The notes beneath the pieces were generated by a model. The model worked only from the letters and a program-made list of their open reading frames with translations. It had not been told where the DNA came from and ran no database searches. A program made the position numbers and the translations under genes. This document shows, piece by piece, positions 46,342 through 55,291 of a stretch of DNA of 64,000 nucleotides; position 1 is the stretch's first letter, and each line of letters opens with the position of its first letter. Source of the stretch: Neptunicoccus cionae (lineage in GTDB: Bacteria > Pseudomonadota > Alphaproteobacteria > Rhodobacterales > Rhodobacteraceae); NCBI RefSeq assembly GCF_014643735.1, contig NZ_BMKA01000002.1, positions 1,054,001 through 1,118,000 on the forward strand. Reading direction: 5' to 3'.

Positions 46342-47144
46342 TGCGCTGCGGTTGGCTGCAAAAAGGCCGAGATTGCGCGGGTGGTTTGGGCTGGAAAGCT
46401 CATGTGGGGGCAGTGGCCTGTCGCATCCAGCAGGACCTGTTCGCCCCGTTGCAGGTTTTCCTCAAGCCATGCACGCACCGTGTCTGGCACAAGGATGTCA
46501 TCGCTGCACTGAAGCACCAGTGTGGGCTGCGCGACTTGCTTCACATCCTCACGGTGATCAGTCAAGAAGGTCACTTTGGCAAAGTGTTTCGCAATGTCGG
46601 GATCGGTCTGGCAAAAGCTCTCGGTAAGTTCTGCGCCCAGATCGGGACGATCGGGCGTACCCATGATCGCAGGGGCCATATCGCTGGCCCAACCCAAATA
46701 ATTGACCTCTAGTATGTCAAGCAGCCCAAGCAGGTCGCTTTCCTCAAACCCGCCGGAATAATCGCCGTCATTCATGTAGCTCGGGGAGGGGCAGATCATG
46801 ACATTCTTTGCGATCAGATCGCGGCGGCGGTTTGCAGCCAAAGCGACAGTCATCGCGCTGACCGAGTGGCCGACTGCAATCACATCGCTTAGTTCGAGTT
46901 CGTCAAGAATATCTATCAAATCGTCCGCATGACCGTCTAGCGTGGCATATCGCGCGCGGTCGTAGTGCTCAATTGCAGACTGTCCATAGCCCATCAGATC
47001 GTAGGTGATGACTTTGAAACGGGACTCAAACGTGGGGGCCATCTTGCGCCACATGCCGCTGTCACATCCATAACCGTGAAGAAAGATGATTGCGCTCTCG
47101 CCGGTGCCGGTCACTTTAACGGCGCAACGCTCAACTTTTGACAT
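46338..47144 (-). CDS. RsbQ-type alpha/beta hydrolase
   Basis: A 268-residue alpha/beta hydrolase of the RsbQ/KAI2 type. Nucleophile S94 is in VIAVGHSVSAMTV; the acid is D215 or D216 in LQCSDDILVP and the histidine is H244 in DATGHCPHMS, near the positions in Bacillus RsbQ. Family marks include FLHGYGCDSGMW and YDLMGYGQS. I start at 47144, with AGGGAGAG upstream. RsbQ activates the PAS-domain phosphatase RsbP in Bacillus; here the partner gene, overlapping by four bases, is a PAS-domain kinase. The natural ligand is unknown. Confidence 0.9.
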   Translation of the reverse strand: MSKVERCAVKVTGTGESAIIFLHGYGCDSGMWRKMAPTFESRFKVITYDLMGYGQSAIEHYDRARYATLDGHADDLIDILDELELSDVIAVGHSVSAMTVALAANRRRDLIAKNVMICPSPSYMNDGDYSGGFEESDLLGLLDILEVNYLGWASDMAPAIMGTPDRPDLGAELTESFCQTDPDIAKHFAKVTFLTDHREDVKQVAQPTLVLQCSDDILVPDTVRAWLEENLQRGEQVLLDATGHCPHMSFPAQTTRAISAFLQPTAAQ

Positions 47145-47385
47145 CTCACTCTCCCTTATTGGTCGTACAATTGATAAGTGATCGCATTTGGTCCCACCAG
47201 TCCGGTTGCATCTGACGACACAGGTCCACAATTGTTAAGCCTTCCCAATGCTCATCTTCCGATTGTGGGTGGCCAAGAGCGGTTTTCCGCCCGAATCTTT
47301 ACCAGATTAGAAAAAAACTGTTGTGAATTTCAAGAATTAACCTTGGCTCACGGTTTGTTGAAACGATACGGCGCGCTTCGCGTAA

Positions 47386-48255
47386 TCACCGGTTCAGAAG
47401 TTCCCAGAATTCAAGCGCTGGCCCGCGCAAGCTGTCCGGTTCCTGTTTGATCTTGCGCAACTCCCGCTGGCTTGGTGATTGTGCGGGCACGAAGAACTCT
47501 ACCCCGTCGGGTTGGTTGCGCACAGCGTCGAAAGGCAGAATGCTGGCGCCGAAACCGCGTCTGACAAAGGACAGAATGGCGGTGGTGTTGCGTGCTTCCA
47601 GTACACTGGCCACGCGCAGCGCCTCAACCGTTGGATCGTTTACCAGATCACACAACGGGTTAGAGATTAGCGGCTCAAGTTGCAGCAAGTCCCAGCCGGA
47701 GGCCCCTTGCGTGTCGGAATGGGCCCGATGGATGGCGCCGTCTTCGGCACAAACAATCCCAAGATCATCTGATAGGATACGAACGCCCTCTAACGGATCG
47801 CCGGGCCTTGCAGAGACAATACCGATGTCGGCCTCGTCGCGGTGCAGTCGCGCGCGCACAGCGGCACTGTCCACATCGCTGATTTCAATGCGTACTTGGG
47901 GTCGCATTTTTCGAAAGGCGTCGATCACATCTGGCAGCAGCGCCACGGTGGCTGAAGGCACGGCAGCAATGCGAACGATACCCGCGGTGGACAAGGCGTG
48001 CCGCCGGATCGCATCAACACTGTTGTCAAAGGCTTCGGTGGCGCGCCGGGCCTCGTCCAGCACCAGTTGGCCAAGGGGGGTCAGACGGCTTTTGCGGTCG
48101 GTTTCAAACAGGGGGGCGCCGACCTCTTGTTCGAACTGGGCCAGCATCATGGAAATGGCTGATGGCGTGCGGCCCAGCACGGCTGAGGCACCGGATAAAG
48201 TGCCTTGCGCGGCGACAGTTGCAAACGTGCGGAGCATCTCAAGTTTTACTGACAT
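47386..48255 (-). CDS. LysR family transcriptional regulator of the adjacent catabolic operon
   Basis: A 289-residue LysR regulator: N-terminal winged helix (LEMLRTFATVAAQGTLSGASAV, then GRTPSAISMML) and a C-terminal ligand-binding domain. It diverges from the aldehyde dehydrogenase gene across 90 bases. Two TTCA-N7-TGAA sites lie in that gap, one at the lysR start codon, which suggests autorepression and ligand-dependent activation of the operon. The inducer is probably an operon substrate or intermediate. Confidence 0.9.
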   Translation of the reverse strand: MSVKLEMLRTFATVAAQGTLSGASAVLGRTPSAISMMLAQFEQEVGAPLFETDRKSRLTPLGQLVLDEARRATEAFDNSVDAIRRHALSTAGIVRIAAVPSATVALLPDVIDAFRKMRPQVRIEISDVDSAAVRARLHRDEADIGIVSARPGDPLEGVRILSDDLGIVCAEDGAIHRAHSDTQGASGWDLLQLEPLISNPLCDLVNDPTVEALRVASVLEARNTTAILSFVRRGFGASILPFDAVRNQPDGVEFFVPAQSPSQRELRKIKQEPDSLRGPALEFWELLNR

Positions 48256-48269
48256 TCAATTTTCCTGAA
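48255..48269. promoter_or_regulatory. LysR-type site 1 (T-N11-A) at the lysR start
   Basis: TTCAATTTTCCTGAA has TTCA and TGAA arms seven bases apart, giving a T-N11-A core. It touches the lysR start codon, where bound protein could block the gene's own expression. It has the same arms and spacing as a second site 30 bases away. Confidence 0.5.
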
Positions 48270-48284
48270 AGCAACTTCAATTTA

Positions 48285-48299
48285 TTCATAGTGACTGAA
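48285..48299. promoter_or_regulatory. LysR-type site 2 (T-N11-A) toward the operon
   Basis: TTCATAGTGACTGAA repeats the TTCA-N7-TGAA arrangement of site 1, with centres 30 bases (about three helical turns) apart. The site is about 47 bases before the ALDH start, where a LysR activation site is commonly found. Confidence 0.5.
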
Positions 48300-48345
48300 A
48301 TCCCCCTGTGGGTCTAGACCAGAGCCAAGCAAATAGGAGATTGTC

Positions 48346-49797
48346 ATGACTGATCGTACGCAACTTTATATTGATGGTTCCTGGACCGACGGGGCGAGCG
48401 AAATAGAAAACCGCAACCCTTCTGATACATCCGATTTGATCGGCATGTATGCACAGGCGGATGCCGGACAGTTGGACGCAGCGCTTGCTGCGGCGCGTCG
48501 TGCCCAGCCCGCATGGTGGGTCGCTGGTATCCAGAAGCGTCATGATGTGCTGATGGCAATCGGTACAGAGCTGATGGCCCGCGCCGAAGAAATCGGCCGC
48601 ATGTTGTCCCGCGAAGAAGGCAAACCGCTGGCTGAAGGCAAGGGCGAGGTTTACCGCGCCGGACAGTTCTTCACCTATTACGCCGCTGAATGCCTGCGCC
48701 AACATGGTGATCTGGCCGAAAGCGTGCGTCCCGGTATCGAAATCGACGTGCGCCGCGAAGCTGTCGGCGTGGTGGCGATCATTTCACCTTGGAATTTCCC
48801 AGTGGCAACGCCCGCATGGAAAATCGCCCCTGCGCTGGCATTCGGCAATGCGGTTGTGTGGAAACCGGCCAATGTGACACCGGCCAGTGCCATAGCCCTT
48901 ACCGAAATCATCGCCCGTCAGGACATCCCCAAAGGTCTGTTCAACCTTGTGGCCGGTCCGGGCCGCGATGTGGGCCAGCGTCTGGTGGAAGGCGGGCAGG
49001 TGGATGCGATCAGCTTCACCGGTTCGGTTCCCGTGGGCCGTGGCATTGCCGCTGCTGCTGTGCAGAATATGACCAAGGTTCAGATGGAAATGGGATCGAA
49101 GAATCCGCTGATCGTGATGGATGATGCGGACCTTGATCTTGCCGTGACCCATGCTGCGGGATCGGCCTTTGGCGGGACAGGGCAGAAATGCACTGCGGCC
49201 AGCCGCCTGATCGTTCACAGCAGCCTGCACGATGCGTTCGTTGAGAAACTGGTCGCAGCCGCAAAGGCACTGAAGGTCGGTCACGCGCTGGAAGACGGCA
49301 CGCAAATCGGTCCTGTCGTCAGCGAAAGCCAGTTGAACCAGAACCTCGAATATATCGAAACCGGCAAGGGCGAAGGGGCAGAATTGCTCTGTGGTGGTGA
49401 GCGTCTGGAGATGGCGACGCAGGGCTACTATCAAGCGCCTGCGGTATTTGCCAACACCCGCAACGACATGCGGATCAACCGTGAAGAAATGTTCGGTCCA
49501 ATTACCGCCGTGCAAAAGGTGGACAGCTACGAAGAGGCGCTGTCGGTTGCCAATGACAGCCAGTTCGGCCTGACCGCTGGTATCATGACAACTTCACTGG
49601 CCCGTGCCAGCCACTTCCGCGCCAACATGCGGGCGGGAACCGTGATGGTGAACCTGCCAACAGCGGGCACCGATTACCACGTCCCCTTCGGCGGTCGTGG
49701 CGCGTCGAGCTTTGGTCCGCGCGAACAAGGCACCTATGCGGCCGAGTTCTACACCACTGTGAAAACGGCCTATGTTTCGGCCGGAGAGCCAGCATGA
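48346..49797 (+). CDS. Aldehyde dehydrogenase, first gene of the LysR/BCCT operon
   Basis: A 483-residue NAD(P)-dependent aldehyde dehydrogenase. Catalytic cysteine in [13 protein letters not shown], the general base glutamate in [13 protein letters not shown] loop [11 protein letters not shown], and ISPWNFPVA near residue 145. These are all intact. It resembles semialdehyde dehydrogenases. GGAGA lies upstream of the ATG. It overlaps the M19 gene by four bases. The substrate is probably a semialdehyde made from whatever the BCCT protein imports, an inference. Confidence 0.9.
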   Translation: MTDRTQLYIDGSWTDGASEIENRNPSDTSDLIGMYAQADAGQLDAALAAARRAQPAWWVAGIQKRHDVLMAIGTELMARAEEIGRMLSREEGKPLAEGKGEVYRAGQFFTYYAAECLRQHGDLAESVRPGIEIDVRREAVGVVAIISPWNFPVATPAWKIAPALAFGNAVVWKPANVTPASAIALTEIIARQDIPKGLFNLVAGPGRDVGQRLVEGGQVDAISFTGSVPVGRGIAAAAVQNMTKVQMEMGSKNPLIVMDDADLDLAVTHAAGSAFGGTGQKCTAASRLIVHSSLHDAFVEKLVAAAKALKVGHALEDGTQIGPVVSESQLNQNLEYIETGKGEGAELLCGGERLEMATQGYYQAPAVFANTRNDMRINREEMFGPITAVQKVDSYEEALSVANDSQFGLTAGIMTTSLARASHFRANMRAGTVMVNLPTAGTDYHVPFGGRGASSFGPREQGTYAAEFYTTVKTAYVSAGEPA

Positions 49798-50780
49798 CCT
49801 ATCTGATCGACGGTCTGCAATATGCTAACTGGTCAGAGAAGATCTTTCGCGAGATGCGGGCAGGGGGCGTGGATGCTGTCCACGTCACCATCACCTATCA
49901 CGAAACATTCCGCGAAACGGTTCTGGTAATAGAACAATGGAACCGCTGGTTTGAACAGTTCCCCGACCTGATCTTTCAGGGCCGCACCGCAGACGATGTG
50001 CGCCGCGCCCGTGAAACCGGCCGCACGGCAATCTTCTTCGGATCGCAAAATCCGTCCTGCATCGAAGATGACATCGGATTGGTTGAGGTGCTGCACACGC
50101 TCGGCCTGCGGTTTATGCAACTGACGTACAACAACCAATCGCTGCTGGCCTCTGGCTGTTATGAGGACGAGGACACCGGTCTGACCCGCATGGGGCGTCA
50201 GGTGGTGGCCGAGATGAACCGTGTCGGTCTGGTGGTGGACATGAGCCATTCGGGTGAGCGGTCGACCTTTGAGGCGATTGAACACTCGTCCCGACCCATC
50301 ACCATCAGCCATGCAAATCCTGCAAGCTGGCACGCCGCCCTGCGCAACAAATCCGATGATCTGCTGCGCGCGCTGGGCGAAAGCGGCGGGTTTCTGGGGC
50401 TGTCGATCTATCCCCACCATCTGAAAGACGGTGGCCAATGTTCGCTGCAATCATGGTGCGATATGGCAGCGCTGGCGGTTGATCTGGTGGGCGCAGGGCA
50501 GGTCGGGATTGGCACGGATCTGTGTCAGGACCAGCCTGACAGTATCGTTGAATGGATGCGGGTCGGACGCTGGACCAAGGCCATCGACTATGGCGAGGGC
50601 AGCGCGGATAACGCCGGTTTCCCGCCCATGCCTGTCTGGTTCCATGACAACCGCGATCTGGCAGGTATCCGCGCCGGTTTGCGGGCCGCAGGACTGGACG
50701 AGGCCACAACAGACGGGGTGATGGGCGACAGCTGGTACGCCTTTTTTGATACAAGCTTCGGGGTGCAATCCGTCCCTTAA
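49794..50780 (+). CDS. M19 dipeptidase-like hydrolase with an altered metal site
   Basis: A 328-residue member of the renal dipeptidase (M19) family. Two histidines are retained in VVDMSHSGE and ITISHANPA, and the GIGTDLCQD aspartate is present. The N-terminal metal pair, normally HxD in a DGHND-type motif, is replaced: the start reads YLIDGLQYANWSE. The bridging glutamate position reads GSQNPSC, with glutamine. This leaves perhaps one metal site, so dipeptidase activity is doubtful; another C-N hydrolysis is more likely. It is coupled to the ALDH gene upstream. Confidence 0.82.
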   Translation: MTYLIDGLQYANWSEKIFREMRAGGVDAVHVTITYHETFRETVLVIEQWNRWFEQFPDLIFQGRTADDVRRARETGRTAIFFGSQNPSCIEDDIGLVEVLHTLGLRFMQLTYNNQSLLASGCYEDEDTGLTRMGRQVVAEMNRVGLVVDMSHSGERSTFEAIEHSSRPITISHANPASWHAALRNKSDDLLRALGESGGFLGLSIYPHHLKDGGQCSLQSWCDMAALAVDLVGAGQVGIGTDLCQDQPDSIVEWMRVGRWTKAIDYGEGSADNAGFPPMPVWFHDNRDLAGIRAGLRAAGLDEATTDGVMGDSWYAFFDTSFGVQSVP

Positions 50781-50834
50781 GACAATTATTTCGCGGCCAG
50801 CAGGCCATGTGCAATCGCTTTGTGGAGGACTATG

Positions 50835-52400
50835 ATGAGCGATATAAACAGAACAACAGGCCAGCCAACCGGCCGGATAGACAAGGCGCTTTTCGCCATC
50901 ACGGGAGGGTTCATCGCGCTGTTTTGCGCCTATGCTTTCTTTAATATCGACGGGCTGTCCGCGCTGGTAGACAGCAGCTTTGCCTTCTCGGCCAAGTATT
51001 TCGGGCTCTACTGGCAGATCCTTCTTCTGGCGACCTTTCTGATCGGTCTGGTGCTTTGCGTGTTGCCAGGATCAAAGACGGTCATGGGTGGTTTGACCCT
51101 GCCGGAGTTCAGCAGCTTTAGCTGGGGGTCCATGATCATGTGTACCCTGCTTGCAGGTGGCGGCGTGTTCTGGGCTGCCGGTGAGCCGATTGCCCATTTC
51201 CTGTCCACACCGCCCCTGTTTGGCGATCTGAGCGGTGACACAGAGGCCCGCGCCAACGTAGCGCTCGCCCAGAGCTTTCTGCACTGGGGCTTTCTGGCTT
51301 GGGCGATCCTCGGGTCGCTGACCACTGTGATGCTGATGCATTACCACTATGACAAAGGTCTGCCGCTGGCACCGCGTACCCTGCTGTACCCAGTCTTTAA
51401 AGAGCGTGCCTTGCATGGCCCAATCGGCCTGATTGCCGATGCGTCCTGTGTGATTGCGGTTGTGGCGGGCACAGTCGGGCCGATCGGGTTTCTGGGGCTG
51501 CAACTGTCCTACGGCCTGAACGAGCTGACCGGCATTCCGGATAATTTCGCCACCCAATCCATCGCCATTCTGTCACTGGTTGCGATCTATACGGTCTCTG
51601 CGATCACGGGGTTGGCCAAGGGCATCAGACTGTTGTCGCAGATTAACGTGATCCTTGCTGTATTCCTGTTGGCATTCATGCTGATTGCTGGCCCGACCAC
51701 AGAGATTTTCGCCGGTTTCTTTGGCGGTATGCAGGTCTATGTGACCCATTTCTTTGATCTGACCTTGTATCGCGGTGATGCCGGACTGTTCGGGGATGCG
51801 GGCTGGCTTGGCTGGTGGACTGTGTTTTTCTGGGGCTGGTTCATGGGATATGGTCCGCTGATGGCGATTTTTATTGCCCGTATCAGCCGCGGTCGCTCTA
51901 TCCGTCAAATCATCCTGACCCTGTCAGTCATGGCGCCGCTGATCACGAACTTTTGGTTCACAATCATCGGCGGCTCCGGCATCTTCTTTGAGATCGCAGA
52001 ACCTGGTGTCATCTCCGGCCCGTTTGAAGGCTTCAACCTGCCTGCCGGACTGTTGGCGATTACCCAAGCGATGCCAATGGGAATGATCCTGTCGGTTCTG
52101 TTTCTGGTGCTAACCATGTGTTTCGTGGCTACGACCAGCGACTCCATGAGCTATGTGATCTCGACCACTATGTCAGACGGGGAGCCGTCCAGCGCGATGC
52201 GGGCCTTTTGGGGGCTGGCGATGGGCGTGATGGCACTGATCCTGATCTCGACAGGGTCGGGGGGTATCGGCAAGCTGCAAAGTTTCATTGTTGTAACGGC
52301 TGTGCCTGTGTCCCTTCTGCTGCTACCGTCATTGTGGGACGCGCTGCGGATCACGTGGATGCTGGGGCGCAAAACGAAGGCCGCCGCCGCGCAAGCTTAG
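50835..52400 (+). CDS. BCCT-family transporter
   Basis: A 521-residue membrane protein with about 12 segments. It belongs to the betaine/carnitine/choline (BCCT) family, seen in WGSMIMCTLLAGGGVFWAAGEP, the central FFWGWFMGYGPLMAIFIARIS (with the W-G-W type motif) and FLVLTMCFVATTSDSMSYV. BCCT proteins take up quaternary ammonium or sulfonium zwitterions. I start at 50835, with GGAGG at a proper distance. A hairpin separates it from the next gene. Its ligand is the probable inducer or substrate of the operon. Confidence 0.92.
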   Translation: MSDINRTTGQPTGRIDKALFAITGGFIALFCAYAFFNIDGLSALVDSSFAFSAKYFGLYWQILLLATFLIGLVLCVLPGSKTVMGGLTLPEFSSFSWGSMIMCTLLAGGGVFWAAGEPIAHFLSTPPLFGDLSGDTEARANVALAQSFLHWGFLAWAILGSLTTVMLMHYHYDKGLPLAPRTLLYPVFKERALHGPIGLIADASCVIAVVAGTVGPIGFLGLQLSYGLNELTGIPDNFATQSIAILSLVAIYTVSAITGLAKGIRLLSQINVILAVFLLAFMLIAGPTTEIFAGFFGGMQVYVTHFFDLTLYRGDAGLFGDAGWLGWWTVFFWGWFMGYGPLMAIFIARISRGRSIRQIILTLSVMAPLITNFWFTIIGGSGIFFEIAEPGVISGPFEGFNLPAGLLAITQAMPMGMILSVLFLVLTMCFVATTSDSMSYVISTTMSDGEPSSAMRAFWGLAMGVMALILISTGSGGIGKLQSFIVVTAVPVSLLLLPSLWDALRITWMLGRKTKAAAAQA

Positions 52401-52407
52401 ACTAAAT

Positions 52408-52433
52408 GGTATGGCGCAGGCACGCGCCATACC
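52408..52433 (+). other. Intercistronic RNA hairpin
   Basis: A perfect ten-base-pair stem (GGTATGGCGC 52408-52417, GCGCCATACC 52424-52433) with a six-base loop follows the BCCT stop by eight bases. There is no T run, so it is more likely to stabilise or separate transcripts of the operon than to end transcription. Confidence 0.6.
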
Positions 52434-52466
52434 CTCACCGAATTTGTGACGTAGGGGGGAAACACG

Positions 52467-54143
52467 ATGTCAGTTATTACACCGATGAACACACCGGACG
52501 TGGCCCGCTTCATGCGCCCTGCCGCAGAAGTGATGCGTCTGGCGCGGATGGGATGTGGCCACCCGACACGGTTGTCTTTCCTGCGCGTGATGCTGCGTCG
52601 CCTGAAATGCGCTGACTGGCAGATCGACCGTCCGGTCTGGAATGTGGATGCCAAAGGCGTTGGCCACGGCGTTTACCGCGTCCGCAGCGCAGATCGCAGC
52701 TACAGCCTTGTGGCGTTCGCCCATGACCTGCCGCCCGAAATGCGGTCGGACAGGGTGATCGCCACCGCTTGGGATGCAACCTTCGCCCTGTTTGACGGAG
52801 AGCCAAGCGCGGAAGATATTGCACGGCTGGCTGAAAATGTCCCCTATCAGGAAGCCGGTCGCGTCACGTCAAAAGAGCTGACGCTCGCCCGCGCCAACCG
52901 TTCCGTGCGTCTGTTTAACCATGTGGTTGAGGCACTTTCAGAAGGTCTCCAGCCCGATCCGGCGGAAATCCGATCCGTGGGCTATCTGATGCGCACAACC
53001 GCAGTCTATGGTTCTGGAAAATTCGGCGCATCTGATCGGAGTTATATCGCAGAGCGCCCCGAACTCGCAGCGCCGTTTCAGGTAGAGATGCTGACCGTTT
53101 GGCTGATCCGCGCCTTCACGGTGGATATCGTCGAACACATTGCGGCTGCAAAAGGCGGGGCGCAGGCGGTGAAACTTGCGCAGGAAACCCGCCGTAGCCT
53201 TGGTGTGGGAAACTCCACCGGGCTTGGTATGGCCCCGTTTATCGTGCGCCATCCCGTGCTGCTGAACAACTGGATGATGGCCCGCGAAGAAGCACTGGCG
53301 CGGGTGCGGGCGCAGGGAATTGCTGACCCGCAGGCGGTTCACGGGCTGACCAGCGCACTGCACTGCGCAATAGAAAATGCCAAAATATGGCAGTCCGAAC
53401 ACCCCGTGCAAAAGGGCAAACTGGAAGAATTGCGCCGCGATCTGGGCGTGCTGGAAGACGGTCTCGGGACTTGGGACTGGTCGGTAGAACTGCCTTGGAA
53501 TGCACTCTGGTTGTGGGGGGCTGCGACGCTCGGCCTTGAAGGGCAAGAGGCACTTTTGTCTTTGATGCTCGAACCCCATGGCGCATTGATCGACGATCTG
53601 GCGAACCACATGGGTGCGGATGAAGCGGCAAGTTTTCATATCAACGGCGCCATGTCGGTAGCCAAGCTGCGCGATATTATCGAAACCGATTACGGCTGGG
53701 CGCTCAAGATCGACTTTACCACCCCTGAAAACGTGGCGCGGTTCTGGTATGTCTCCGAAGAAAAACTTGAACCCCGACTGGGCGAACGCGCCACTGAAGA
53801 AGGCGCAACACTGGAACAACCGTTGTGTATCGCCCGATTGATTTCCGAACTTTATGACACGGTCAAAAATTACGACGCAGCCAAACCGGTGGCAGCTTTG
53901 TTGTTGTCCCATCCGGACCATCGCTATGCCGTCCGGCGCGCCCAGATTGCGCTATCCCATCCTTATGCAGAGGTGCAGGACAACCTGATCGCAGCCGATA
54001 TGCTGCCAATTGACCTGCTGCGCTGCAAGCTGGCGTTTTTCGGGGCGAGCCAGTTCGATCCCCGGTCTGACAGATGGGTGCGGATCAACCTGTTTGCGGG
54101 CGCCCCTTTCCCCGACGAAATCAAAGAGGAGGCCAGCGCATGA
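52467..54143 (+). CDS. Unknown 558-residue protein in the LysR/BCCT operon
   Basis: I do not recognise this family by motif. It is a soluble, 558-residue protein with no signal or membrane segment and a mostly helical composition. Conserved-looking stretches include GCGHPTRLSFLRVML (about 29-43), SVGYLMRTTAVYGSGKFG (about 171-188) and NWMMAREEALARV (about 270-282). It sits between BCCT and DUF3726 and overlaps the latter by four bases, which implies a joint function. It could be the first catalytic step or a subunit of it, as no ring-opening or demethylating enzyme is otherwise present in the operon. Confidence 0.85.
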   Translation: MSVITPMNTPDVARFMRPAAEVMRLARMGCGHPTRLSFLRVMLRRLKCADWQIDRPVWNVDAKGVGHGVYRVRSADRSYSLVAFAHDLPPEMRSDRVIATAWDATFALFDGEPSAEDIARLAENVPYQEAGRVTSKELTLARANRSVRLFNHVVEALSEGLQPDPAEIRSVGYLMRTTAVYGSGKFGASDRSYIAERPELAAPFQVEMLTVWLIRAFTVDIVEHIAAAKGGAQAVKLAQETRRSLGVGNSTGLGMAPFIVRHPVLLNNWMMAREEALARVRAQGIADPQAVHGLTSALHCAIENAKIWQSEHPVQKGKLEELRRDLGVLEDGLGTWDWSVELPWNALWLWGAATLGLEGQEALLSLMLEPHGALIDDLANHMGADEAASFHINGAMSVAKLRDIIETDYGWALKIDFTTPENVARFWYVSEEKLEPRLGERATEEGATLEQPLCIARLISELYDTVKNYDAAKPVAALLLSHPDHRYAVRRAQIALSHPYAEVQDNLIAADMLPIDLLRCKLAFFGASQFDPRSDRWVRINLFAGAPFPDEIKEEASA

Positions 54144-54865
54144 GTGTCGATCCCCACGACCAGACCCGCGGCGAAACCGCCCCGCAGTTCGCAGACAGCG
54201 AACATGCGCCCCTGTCTTGCAACGAGGCCGCCGCGCTGTGCACAAAAGCCGCCCGAGGCGTCGGAATGAGCTGGGGCATGGCCGAAGAAGCAGGTTTCGC
54301 TGCCTCGTGGTTGGTGTCCCACGGTATCGACGGCCCGACCCAGTTGCGCAGCCATCTGGAGCAGGCTGACGGGTTGGAGTGGGAAGACCTCTGCCCCGCA
54401 GTTACGCCCGGTGCATGGCAGAATGCGAAAGGGCAGGCGGCCTGCCCGATCATTCTTGGCGCGACGCTGTGTGACTATGCGGATCTGCCGGAAGGGCCAG
54501 CGCCGGACTGCGAGATTTCTCTGGGTACGGTTAATTCTCCGATCCTTCTGGTGCCGTTCCTGTCCGAGCTTGGCCGTAAAAACGACCTGTCGTTTATGCT
54601 ATGCTGGGACGGAGGGCAATTGCGCATCGACGGAACGGAAACATGGCTCAGCGCGGCGGAAAAATCCTTAAGCGTTGCGAAACTTGCGCTGACTCTCGCC
54701 GTGGATAGCACGCCCTGTCACCAACCGTGCCCAAACGAAACGCCCAACGCCCAAACCACCGCTGCAACCGTTGCAGCACTGGCGAATTTTGCCATGCGCA
54801 CCACTGTGCCAGCCACAGAAGAGTCGCGCGCTGGCGCCGGATCAACCCTCAGTGACAATGATTAA
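54140..54865 (+). CDS. DUF3726 family protein, partner of the 558-residue protein
   Basis: A 241-residue protein of the DUF3726 family, recognised from SCNEAAALCTKAARGVGMSWGMAEEAG followed by ASWLVSHGIDG. The family is of unknown function and often found beside metabolic genes in Rhodobacterales. GAGGAGG lies before ATG 54140, and it overlaps the preceding gene by four bases. No catalytic motif is visible. It probably acts with the 558-residue protein. Confidence 0.82.
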   Translation: MSVDPHDQTRGETAPQFADSEHAPLSCNEAAALCTKAARGVGMSWGMAEEAGFAASWLVSHGIDGPTQLRSHLEQADGLEWEDLCPAVTPGAWQNAKGQAACPIILGATLCDYADLPEGPAPDCEISLGTVNSPILLVPFLSELGRKNDLSFMLCWDGGQLRIDGTETWLSAAEKSLSVAKLALTLAVDSTPCHQPCPNETPNAQTTAATVAALANFAMRTTVPATEESRAGAGSTLSDND

Positions 54866-54878
54866 TAAAGGACCTGTC

Positions 54879-55244
54879 ATGACACTCTCCCGCCTCAACC
54901 CCGGCCCCCGTATGAGCCAAGCCGTCACCATCGGAAACATCGCGTTTCTGGCTGGGCAGGTGCCCGACGATCTGACCGCGGACATTACAACCCAAACCCG
55001 TCAAGTGCTGGCGAAACTGGATAAAGTTGTAGCCGATCTTGGCGCATCAAAGGCCGATATCGCATCCGTGCAAGTCTGGTTGGCCAATATGGAAGACTTT
55101 CAGGGCATGAATGCTGTCTGGGACGAATGGGTTTCAGCCGAAGCCCCGCCTGCACGGGCCACAGGCGGCACATCCCTCGCCCGCCCCGGCATGCGCGTCG
55201 AAATGATCGCCGTCGTAGCCCTGCCAGACGCTATGGCAGCCTAA
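54879..55244 (+). CDS. RidA family reactive enamine/imine deaminase
   Basis: A 121-residue Rid-family protein. It begins SRLNPGPRMSQAVTIGN, with FLAGQVPDD, the VQVWLANMEDF strand and the substrate arginine of RidA in ARPGMRVEMI. These trimers hydrolyse enamines and imines. It is the last gene of the operon, 13 bases after DUF3726, and suggests that an imine or enamine arises in the pathway. A strong terminator follows. Confidence 0.88.
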   Translation: MTLSRLNPGPRMSQAVTIGNIAFLAGQVPDDLTADITTQTRQVLAKLDKVVADLGASKADIASVQVWLANMEDFQGMNAVWDEWVSAEAPPARATGGTSLARPGMRVEMIAVVALPDAMAA

Positions 55245-55252
55245 ATAAAAAG

Positions 55253-55291
55253 AAAAAGCCGGAGCAGCAAAATCCGCTGCTCCGGCTTTTT
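55253..55291. terminator. Bidirectional terminator between RidA and tRNA-Arg
   Basis: A perfect symmetric hairpin (arms 55253-55268 and 55276-55291, including AAAAAGCC and GGCTTTTT ends). On the plus strand it ends the BCCT operon with five T; on the minus strand it ends the tRNA transcript, whose 3' end touches base 55291. Confidence 0.9.
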
